NCBI RefSeq assembly: GCF_007990205.1
Contig: NZ_BJWE01000009.1
Span: 1-52,797 of the forward strand
Length of the DNA: 52,797 nucleotides
Direction of reading: 5' to 3'
Origin: Pediococcus parvulus
GTDB taxonomy: Bacteria > Bacillota > Bacilli > Lactobacillales > Lactobacillaceae
Shown here piece after piece: positions 46,803-52,797 of this stretch. The notes beneath the pieces are model-generated. The model saw only the letters and a list, made by a program, of their open reading frames with translations, ran no database searches and had not been told where the DNA came from. Made by a program: the position numbers and the translations under genes. The number at the start of each line of letters is the position of its first letter. Position 1 is the first letter of the stretch.

Positions 46803-47708
46803 TTATTTTTTTACTAAGCTACGCAAGAATTCTGCCTGAGCATGGTTAGCTTTCGCCGCCACATTATCCCGCTGATTCAACTGAAAAACATGTTCCCTAG
46901 GTTCTTCTTCAGTACCATAAACCCGAAATTCATGGGTAATCCCCCGGTCAATCAAAAATTGATCAAACCGAATTCCTTCATCATGCAAAAAATCATGATT
47001 TGCGGTCATAACAAATACAGATGGGAATTTTTCGGTCACAAAGTTTTCCGTATGCAGCTCCCGATCATATTTCTTTAACACTGCCGGCGTGTAATAGGCA
47101 CTCATCATGCTATTTTCAGGCACCGCCCCAGCGCGTTTAATGAAATAAAAGCCACTATTCAAACAGCTACCCCGAATTTGAAGCTTGCCACTATCTGCTA
47201 AGCCTAAGGATTTTCGATAATCTTCATTTGAATACGCCGTTAAATATTGTTCGGCCAGCGTACCGCCTGCACTATCACCAATAATAAATACGTTATTCGT
47301 ATCCAAATGATAGGCTTCACCGTGTTCAGAAACCCATTTGCCAATTAAAGCTGTATCTCGGAGTGCTCCTGGAAATGGGGTGTTAGGTGCCAAACGATAA
47401 TTAAAGTTCACTACGCCGAAGCCTGCTCGTGCCCATCCCAAACAATAGTGTTGGTACAGTTCTTTAGATCCGTAGACATTTCCACCACCATGAATATCAA
47501 TAATAACAGGCACATTTTCCGTAATGCCTTTTGGTGTGTAAACATCCAACAGGTTCTCCACACCGGCGGGACCATAGCTCAGATTGTCGTACCGCGTCAC
47601 ATCAGGAAATTGAGTGGGTAGTCCAGCATCCCTTTTTTGATCATTTGCTCGCCATTCGTCCGTTGTTTGCTTGATTGCATTTAAAATTAATTGAGTTGAT
47701 TCTGCCAT
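46803..47708 (-). CDS. Alpha/beta hydrolase, HSL/esterase type (abhydrolase-3)
   Basis: 301-aa cytoplasmic esterase-like enzyme. Oxyanion-hole HGGG (IDIHGGGNVYG, about 73-76), YRLAPNTPFPGALRD, nucleophile GDSAGG (Ser about 146), acid in NHDFLHDEG and His in REHVFQLN. This is the full hormone-sensitive-lipase pattern. Start at 47708 (MAESTQ) after AAGGGAAG; an ATG six codons upstream includes that site and is rejected. The substrate is likely a short-chain ester. Confidence 0.9.
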   Translation of the reverse strand: MAESTQLILNAIKQTTDEWRANDQKRDAGLPTQFPDVTRYDNLSYGPAGVENLLDVYTPKGITENVPVIIDIHGGGNVYGSKELYQHYCLGWARAGFGVVNFNYRLAPNTPFPGALRDTALIGKWVSEHGEAYHLDTNNVFIIGDSAGGTLAEQYLTAYSNEDYRKSLGLADSGKLQIRGSCLNSGFYFIKRAGAVPENSMMSAYYTPAVLKKYDRELHTENFVTEKFPSVFVMTANHDFLHDEGIRFDQFLIDRGITHEFRVYGTEEEPREHVFQLNQRDNVAAKANHAQAEFLRSLVKK

Positions 47709-47788
47709 TGTGAGGCTTCCCTTCAAAACTTTAATTTACTTATTGGTACACCTCATTTTAGCACCAAATTGCAGCGCTTTCACGAAAC

Positions 47789-47846
47789 AAAAAAGCTCAA
47801 CAACTTTTCTGCGTTACTTACCTATCTAGAAAAGTTAAAGAGCTTT
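47789..47846 (-). terminator. Terminator after the 109-aa gene
   Basis: Minus strand: AAAGCTC...AACTTTTCT / AGAAAAGTT...GAGCTTTTTT, two stacked stems and a T tail. Confidence 0.85.
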
Positions 47847-47864
47847 AAATCGCCACAGAAAAGC

Positions 47865-48194
47865 TTATTTAATTTCAGGAGTCCCTTTTTCCACAGCTTC
47901 AATGAGGGCATCCATTTTATCAGGCTCTTCCTCACAATCAAAAATAGCACCGTGATAAATACCTCGGATTGGATCATCCACATCCATATACCGAGTACCA
48001 AACTTTTTCACGGTATATTTACCGTCCGGCTCCATCAAAAAGATTGCACAACCATCCGCTTCTTTGTACCCATCACGCGTAAATGTCACAGGAAATGTGC
48101 ATTCTCTAAACTGATATTTAATGCCATCAGTACGTGGATGCGTCCGCATTTTGATTTCAGACAAAAGATTTTCAACAATTCCATCAAAAGTCAT
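47865..48194 (-). CDS. Protein of unknown function (109 aa)
   Basis: 109 aa, soluble, with two Cys (RECTFP, FDCEEE) and an acidic C-terminus. AAGGGAG lies upstream of the ATG and a strong terminator lies downstream. The pattern (YQFRECTFPVTFTRDGYKEA; AIFLMEPDGKYTVKKFGTRY) suggests a small beta-rich domain; no family recognised. Confidence 0.7.
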   Translation of the reverse strand: MTFDGIVENLLSEIKMRTHPRTDGIKYQFRECTFPVTFTRDGYKEADGCAIFLMEPDGKYTVKKFGTRYMDVDDPIRGIYHGAIFDCEEEPDKMDALIEAVEKGTPEIK

Positions 48195-48283
48195 AATTTA
48201 TAAACTCCCTTTTCAGTAACTACTTATCCTTTTAAAGTCTAGCACAGCCATGTGATAATACCTAAATAAATTTCTGGAAACAA

Positions 48284-48345
48284 AAAAATCTCCAAAAAAT
48301 TCGTAACAGTCATAGTTTTTACTGTTGAAATTCAGAGATTTTCCT
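48284..48345 (-). terminator. Terminator after oppA-like gene
   Basis: Minus strand: AAAATCTC / GAGATTTTTTT outer stem with inner AACAGT/ACTGTT; T tail. Confidence 0.8.
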
Positions 48346-48367
48346 GTGTTTTAAATCTTAGATTAAA

Positions 48368-50008
48368 TTATTTAACAACATAAGCACCCTTCAAGAAAGT
48401 GCCACCGTCAGTGGTTGTTGCGGCATCCTTTACCTTAGGATTATGCAAGAATGTTGAAGCTCCCTGATCAATCATGGCTACACCTTGTTGTTTCATCAAG
48501 ATCTTTTCAGCCTTTACATAATCATCATAACGAGCTTGACTATTAGTTGCATCGGTTGTAATGGCAGCCTTCATATCCTTATCAAAACTCTTATTACTAA
48601 ATGATCCAAAGTTATAAGGATTTCCAGTTTGTTCAAGCTGCAAAACATCCATCAAATCAAGAAAATCTGGACTCCAACCGGTCAACGCCATGTCAAACCC
48701 TTTATGACTCGACATCTTTGTGATTGCTGATTTCTTTGGCAAGGTAGTTTCTTTCACATCCGCACCTTTCAGAGTTTGATTGATTTCACTTTGCATATAT
48801 TCAGCAACCTGTGAATTGGATCCTTCATCCCAGCACATCAAATTGATCGTCAATTTAGTTTTTCCAAGTTGTTTCATTCCTTTAGCCCAATACTTTTTGG
48901 CAAGCTTCTTGTTTTGAGTAACCGAATTGGCAACTGATGCATCAGTTGCAAAATCCTTGCCAGTCTTTGGATTTTCAGTCAATTTAGATGGTACAAAACC
49001 TTTAGGGGTAATAGAACCATCGGCAAGAACCTTGCTGGTAACCTGTTTACGATTCAGCACAAGCGAGATTGCTTTTCGAATATTGATATTTTGCATTGCC
49101 TTATTCTTAAAGTTGTAAACTGCATAGGACATGGAATTTGCCAGTGTTGAATAAAAATCTTTATTATTCTTTTCTTGAGTGGCTTGCTCACCTGACAAAG
49201 AAATGTCATCCAACTTCTTAACTTGATACAAATTCAATGCCGTGCTGGAATTTTGAACAACCTGCATGTTAACCGTGGTCAAATGAACAGATTTTTTATC
49301 CCAGTATTTTTTATTTTTCTTCAGTTTCCAAGTTAAATTGCTACCCGTCCACCCTTTTTGAACAAAGGGCCCATTGTAAACTGTGGTTGTACTGGAAGTC
49401 CCATAAGATTTACCATACTTTTCGACCGCCTTTTTATCCTGGGGGTAAAAAGCAGGTAGTGCCGTCATCTGTTTCAAATATGGTGCTGGTTTAACTAAAG
49501 TAACTTTGAAAGTTGTCTTGTTGATTGCTTTGACACCCAAAGTTTTGGGATTCTTTTTGCCTGCTGTAATTGCATCAGCATTCTTGATTGGCGCAAACAG
49601 AAAGGCATTTGGGGCCTTCGTTTTTGGATTAACACTTCTTTGCCAACCATAGACGAAGTTTTGTGCGGTGACGGGATCGCCATTGCTCCACTTCATCCCT
49701 TTATGTATTGTAAATGTATACGTCATGCCATCCTTGCTAACCTTTGTTTTGGTGGCCGCTTCAGCAACCAACTTACCGGCTTTATTGGGATGGTAAAGTC
49801 CTTCATTTGTATTTTCAATTTGTGTCAGTGAGGTAGAGTCATCCGCGAGGGACGGATCCATCGTTTCCACCTCAGTACTAGCCATCAAATTATAACTTTG
49901 TTTAGTCGCATAATCATGGGTTCCTGCACTTGCACTTTTACTCCCGCAGCCTGCCAACATCGTAGCGGCCACCAGAAACAAAGCTGAAACTTTCAATTTT
50001 TTATCCAT
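48368..50008 (-). CDS. oppA: Oligopeptide-binding lipoprotein (OppA family)
   Basis: 546-aa solute-binding protein of an ABC peptide importer. Lipoprotein signal peptide with lipobox LAGC (Cys21). SBP family 5 pattern: VETMDPSLADDSTSLTQIEN, NEGLYHP, KWSNGDPVTAQNFVYGWQR (family signature), and VKLADISL-like YQVKKLDDISL. The start at 50008 has AGAGAG upstream; the in-frame ATG eight codons earlier has none. It stands alone, without permease or ATPase genes, so it probably feeds an Opp system elsewhere or acts in peptide sensing. Confidence 0.93.
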   Translation of the reverse strand: MDKKLKVSALFLVAATMLAGCGSKSASAGTHDYATKQSYNLMASTEVETMDPSLADDSTSLTQIENTNEGLYHPNKAGKLVAEAATKTKVSKDGMTYTFTIHKGMKWSNGDPVTAQNFVYGWQRSVNPKTKAPNAFLFAPIKNADAITAGKKNPKTLGVKAINKTTFKVTLVKPAPYLKQMTALPAFYPQDKKAVEKYGKSYGTSSTTTVYNGPFVQKGWTGSNLTWKLKKNKKYWDKKSVHLTTVNMQVVQNSSTALNLYQVKKLDDISLSGEQATQEKNNKDFYSTLANSMSYAVYNFKNKAMQNINIRKAISLVLNRKQVTSKVLADGSITPKGFVPSKLTENPKTGKDFATDASVANSVTQNKKLAKKYWAKGMKQLGKTKLTINLMCWDEGSNSQVAEYMQSEINQTLKGADVKETTLPKKSAITKMSSHKGFDMALTGWSPDFLDLMDVLQLEQTGNPYNFGSFSNKSFDKDMKAAITTDATNSQARYDDYVKAEKILMKQQGVAMIDQGASTFLHNPKVKDAATTTDGGTFLKGAYVVK

Positions 50009-50037
50009 ACAATTCGCTCTCTTTTTTCTCAATAAAT

Positions 50038-50079
50038 AAAAAAATGCCCGCTATACTTCTTTACGAAGCACAGCGAGCA
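50038..50079 (-). terminator. Terminator after the 30-aa peptide gene
   Basis: Minus strand: GCTCGCTGTGCTTC / GAAGTATAGCGGGC with G-U pairs, then TTTTTTT. It lies between the peptide gene and oppA. Confidence 0.85.
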
Positions 50080-50115
50080 ACCTAATTATCCTCTTATGAC
50101 GATACTAAAAAATTA

Positions 50116-50208
50116 TTAGCTAAGGATTGAAGTCGCAGAACCGTGCGCTTTAATTAATAAGCTAATAATGACTAAATTACTTAAAATTGCTTTAACAAAA
50201 CTGGTCAT
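50116..50208 (-). CDS. 30-aa hydrophobic peptide, type I toxin candidate
   Basis: MTSFVKAILSNLVIISLLIK then AHGSATSILS: a short N-terminus, one membrane-spanning stretch and a polar tail. It has every part of an independent gene: promoter at 50241-50268, GGGGTG ribosome site, ATG at 50208, and a strong terminator at 50079. Inside the mRNA, ATTATTAGCT (5', within the ORF) pairs with AGCTAATAAT at the stop codon, a long-range fold seen in toxin mRNAs of type I systems. No antisense RNA promoter is convincing. It may instead be a small membrane regulator. Confidence 0.55.
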   Translation of the reverse strand: MTSFVKAILSNLVIISLLIKAHGSATSILS

Positions 50209-50240
50209 GTGACTTCACCCCTTTCGACTTGATGATGCTT

Positions 50241-50268
50241 ATTATAGGAGTTGTAAATTAAAAGTAAA
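50241..50268 (-). promoter_or_regulatory. Promoter of the 30-aa peptide gene
   Basis: Minus strand: -35 TTTACT (50268-50263), 16-bp spacer, -10 TATAAT (50246-50241). Confidence 0.65.
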
Positions 50269-50368
50269 CATATTTTTTAATTTAGTTTTAATGAAGCAAC
50301 TCCGACCATGCATGTACGCCTAAACTTTTTTAACATCCGCTCCTGTATAGTAGCTTCCATTAGGACGA

Positions 50369-51520
50369 TTAATCCCAAAACTGACCAAATTTATCCACGA
50401 GCAAGGTAAAAAAGTCCCACTCCGTTTGTTTTGGCGAACTGGCTAAAGGTAAAAGCGCTGTTTCGATTAATAAGGCATCTTTCCTGACACTTGGTGAATA
50501 ACGACCCACATGGTACCAGTAACGATTGTTATGTGTAAATCCTTGCAGTTGATTCACAATCAATAGACCTATCGTGGTCGAGTGAACCGCCAATTTACCT
50601 AATAAATAGTAGGCTAACGGATTGTCAGCCACAATTGCTGTAAGGTCCATAAAAGTAATCTTTTTCTCAGCTGGAGCCTTGGCTAGAAATGAATCCTCAT
50701 AACATTTTTCACCTAACTCAGTATGTTTGGCTTCTAATTCTAAGAGCATTGGGTCAACAATTGCATCCAAACTAACCACTTGTTTTTTTGTGGGTTCTAG
50801 CCAGTATTCACACAAAAGTTTGGAATTCCAATTTACAATTTTCCAATCTGGTTTTTGCGTTTCAACTAATTGATCTAGATGAGTTAGTACCCTTTCGTTA
50901 TTGCCGTTCCACACATCAAAACGAGTGCTAGAATCATCTGTATCATGATTGTCAGCCCCTTGTTTTTCCTGCAGTTCTTCATTAAGTTGCTTTATATTCT
51001 CCGTAAACGCAGGATCACTAGTTTGGATATCAAGTTCTACACTGGTTTCAATGGTAACTGCCGCCATAAACTGTTGTTCCAATTCACTTAAATTTTGAGT
51101 AGTTACCCATTTCACAATTAAATATAAGCTGACACTTTTTAACACAAAGCTGGCGTCAAAATAGGCATGTCTGTATTTTAAAAATAAATACGCTTGATGC
51201 CATTGCGCTTGCGTTAAATTTGGGAAATCGGTTTGAATCAAGCGCATGATTTCTCGACGCCCTCTTAAACTGCCATGATCCGGAATCAAATCAACTTGAA
51301 AATCTTTTTTGAAAAAATTTTCAACAACATTGTTCATGGCTATCGTTAAGTCAGGTTTGTTTTCAACTTTTGTCATAAATATGGAGGGATCACCCTTGAA
51401 CCGTGTTGGTCTTCGTGTCATGAAAAGTTTCCTCATTTCTTTTTGAATGTGTTCATTTACTTTTTTATGTAGCCAACCATCATACCACTTATGTGTGTGC
51501 TTAAACACATAATTAGTCAT
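50369..51520 (-). CDS. Protein of unknown function (383 aa)
   Basis: 383 aa, soluble, rich in aromatic residues and in Asp/Glu/Gln. A disordered acidic stretch (LNEELQEKQGADNHDTDDSS, about 175-200) separates an N-terminal helical part from a C-terminal part (DPMLLELEAKHTELGEKCYE onwards). No family recognised. The ATG at 51520 has a poor ribosome site; a second in-frame ATG at 51421 (MTRRPTRF) has GAGGAAAC and may be the true start. Confidence 0.7.
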   Translation of the reverse strand: MTNYVFKHTHKWYDGWLHKKVNEHIQKEMRKLFMTRRPTRFKGDPSIFMTKVENKPDLTIAMNNVVENFFKKDFQVDLIPDHGSLRGRREIMRLIQTDFPNLTQAQWHQAYLFLKYRHAYFDASFVLKSVSLYLIVKWVTTQNLSELEQQFMAAVTIETSVELDIQTSDPAFTENIKQLNEELQEKQGADNHDTDDSSTRFDVWNGNNERVLTHLDQLVETQKPDWKIVNWNSKLLCEYWLEPTKKQVVSLDAIVDPMLLELEAKHTELGEKCYEDSFLAKAPAEKKITFMDLTAIVADNPLAYYLLGKLAVHSTTIGLLIVNQLQGFTHNNRYWYHVGRYSPSVRKDALLIETALLPLASSPKQTEWDFFTLLVDKFGQFWD

Positions 51521-51671
51521 TTCATTCGAAATTTATCTTGCACTTAGCTAAATACGCCAAAATCATATTTTTAATTTAAAATACTCAAAAATCACTAACA
51601 GACAATGCTTCACTCCAATTAACGTTGCATTCTGTTTCAAACATCCAATGTTTTATTCAAATTATGCGCAC

Positions 51672-51701
51672 AAAAAAAGTAGCATCCGCAAAGACACTAC
51701 C
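51672..51701 (-). terminator. Terminator after the ImmA-like gene
   Basis: Minus strand: GTAGTGTC / GATGCTAC with G-U pairs, then seven T. Confidence 0.8.
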
Positions 51702-51744
51702 ATCATTCTTTTAACATAACGTCATTTTATTCTCAATGCCGTTT

Positions 51745-52401
51745 CTAGCCATTATAGAATTCGTCAACCCTTTGTTCCATTAACCAATCCGGGACATTGG
51801 CAATTTGCGCGGCAGTATGGCCGATGATGTTCAACCGGGCATACGGAAATAGTGCCCCAGCGTTGCGTTCCCCAACCTCATTAAGGAGATCCCGATTATA
51901 GGTAGTTGCGAAGTCAATATCTCTTTCCAACAAATCATTAGGTAACAACAACTTAGCAGCTATTTTTTCATCAGTCCATTTGTTTAAGGCACCTTGATTT
52001 TGCGAGAAGTCGGGCACATATTCAGCGTCACCAAGAATATAGTTTGCCATGCCTTTTGCTGCATACCAAGCTTTATCCTGGATACTGGCATGGCGCGCGG
52101 AAACGATGAGCACATCGATATCACTTTTTTTCGTGCGATATAACTTAAAGTCAGTTCGCAGTTCACTACTATAGTCTAATCGAAGCCCCAGCGATGATGC
52201 CAAATCTATCAAATTAACAGCCGTAAATCGATTTTCTTGAATATAGTGACCAATATAGTCTGCCATAATCGGAAAGTCACGGATAATTTCCCAATACATA
52301 TACTTTCCATATTCAGGTTCCAATTTCTGATGATTTGAAGCAGGTTCCTCGTCTTGTTCATTTTCCAGATCATCGTTTTGGATCAATTTATCTTCACTCA
52401 T
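51745..52401 (-). CDS. Degenerate ImmA/IrrE-like protein without HEXXH
   Basis: 218 aa. An acidic N-terminal tail (1-30) precedes a domain with the spacing of ImmA/IrrE peptidases: AAKGMANYILGDAEY (114-128) sits where HELGHYLLG is expected, and KIAAKLLLPNDLL (146-158) matches the EANxFAAxLLMPxxLL helix. Both metal-binding His and the Glu of HEXXH are absent, so protease activity is unlikely. ImmA/IrrE proteins relieve repression by cleaving repressors; this one may have a binding or regulatory role only. AAGGAG precedes the ATG. No repressor gene is adjacent. Confidence 0.65.
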   Translation of the reverse strand: MSEDKLIQNDDLENEQDEEPASNHQKLEPEYGKYMYWEIIRDFPIMADYIGHYIQENRFTAVNLIDLASSLGLRLDYSSELRTDFKLYRTKKSDIDVLIVSARHASIQDKAWYAAKGMANYILGDAEYVPDFSQNQGALNKWTDEKIAAKLLLPNDLLERDIDFATTYNRDLLNEVGERNAGALFPYARLNIIGHTAAQIANVPDWLMEQRVDEFYNG

Positions 52402-52465
52402 CGCAATTATCTCCTTAGATTGATGTGGCTTGGCTTGACAACATCATTATGTTATCACTGTACTG

Positions 52466-52480
52466 TGCCATAATATGGCA
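52466..52480. promoter_or_regulatory. Perfect palindrome upstream of the ImmA-like gene
   Basis: TGCCATA-A-TATGGCA, 7-1-7, about 65 nt ahead of the start codon and near a possible promoter. Likely a dimeric repressor site. The bases 52481-52590 hold nothing else recognised. Confidence 0.45.
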
Positions 52481-52625
52481 ATCTGAGATGAGAAAGAAAA
52501 AAAGATTTGATAATTTTTGATTCACACAAATTTATTTTAAAAATATCTGTTTTCTATTGAAAAAGATCAAATTATTTTAGTTATATATCTTCATCGCCAA
52601 ATTATGTCGTTGGCATTATGTATAA

Positions 52626-52797
52626 TAACCGTGTACTGTAAATAGAGCTTCACTTAGTACCACACATTTGCTGATAACATCAAGAAAGGAGAAAGACATG
52701 CCTTGCACAGGCATGAGAAAACTAAAGTAACAAACTTGGTTACATATTAATTTACGAGCTCTATCATAACATTCAAAAAAAACTAAATTAGCGATTG
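52626..52797 (+). ncRNA. Structured leader of a gene beyond the window edge
   Basis: It follows a TATAAT at about 52620. Elements: GTGTACT...AGTACCACAC hairpin; TAGAGCT (from about 52644) that can pair with AGCTCTA (about 52757-52763); a GTAAC/GTTAC hairpin right after the short ORF; and a hairpin inside the ORF. Overlapping pairings suggest an attenuator or translation-coupled switch. The regulated gene is not in the window. Confidence 0.4.
52698..52730 (+). CDS. 10-codon leader peptide candidate
   Basis: AAAGGAGAAAGAC then ATG, encoding MPCTGMRKLK and a TAA. The first 17 nt form a hairpin ATGCCT-TGCAC-AGGCAT that would place the start codon in a stem. The strong ribosome site on so short a frame points to a regulatory leader peptide. 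Confidence 0.45.
   Translation: MPCTGMRKLK

Noticed and set aside
50031-50060. Antisense promoter for the 30-aa peptide (TATACT on the plus strand)
   Set aside because: No acceptable -35 at 15-19 bp; the TATACT lies inside the terminator stem.

Overview
The window looks like chromosome of a low-GC lactic acid bacterium (Lactobacillaceae). Grounds: strong AGGAGG-type ribosome sites, short intergenic gaps with intrinsic terminators, a pyruvate oxidase, an NRAMP gene linked to a Usp gene, teichoic acid genes, a full pyrimidine operon with PyrR-type attenuators, and DUF915/DUF2075/DUF2974 families common in lactobacilli. No phage, integrase, insertion sequence, rRNA or CRISPR array was seen. Species cannot be named from the sequence alone.

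Layout. 1-7.4 kb (minus): cell-wall polymer genes, namely the start of an acyltransferase-3 gene, the wall teichoic acid exporter tagG-tagH, and a very large polymerase-like protein (GT2 domain, two TagF-type domains, SH3-like tail). 7.5-10.3 kb (minus): DNA repair pair exoA-ligA. 10.4-15.9 kb (minus): pyruvate oxidase, then metal handling: a Usp gene, an NRAMP gene broken by one in-frame amber codon, and two tandem VIT1/CCC1 genes behind a PerR/Fur-like box. 15.9-28.4 kb (plus): a DUF2974 hydrolase and sugar acetyltransferase, an array of four 117-bp palindromic repeats, a BCCT osmolyte transporter with no ordinary start codon, an orphan EIIC-like protein overlapping a DUF915 hydrolase, an ABC exporter behind a perfect 20-bp palindrome, a Na,K-ATPase-like P-type pump and an aldo/keto reductase. 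28.4-34.4 kb: three more copies of the palindromic repeat, an unusual SDR, a GNAT acetyltransferase, a DUF2075 ATPase, an old yellow enzyme and an MFS efflux pump with a structured leader.

34.4-43.5 kb (minus): pyrB-pyrC-carA-carB-pyrD-pyrF-pyrE, the complete de novo UMP pathway, led by one promoter and two successive PyrR-type attenuators; pyrR and pyrK are not in the window. 43.5-52.8 kb: mixed small units, including a possible pseudoknotted RNA, a secreted small protein, a tRNA-like mini-hairpin, a permuted NlpC/P60-like protein, an HSL-type hydrolase, an OppA lipoprotein, a 30-aa membrane peptide with its own promoter and terminator (type I toxin candidate), unknown proteins, a degenerate ImmA/IrrE-like protein, and at the edge a leader with a 10-codon ORF.

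Best candidates for something undescribed: the palindromic repeat family whose arms change together while pairing is kept, including the array that seems to supply the ribosome site of the BCCT gene; the MFS leader with competing pairings; the 43.54-43.61 kb pseudoknot candidate; and the 30-aa peptide unit.
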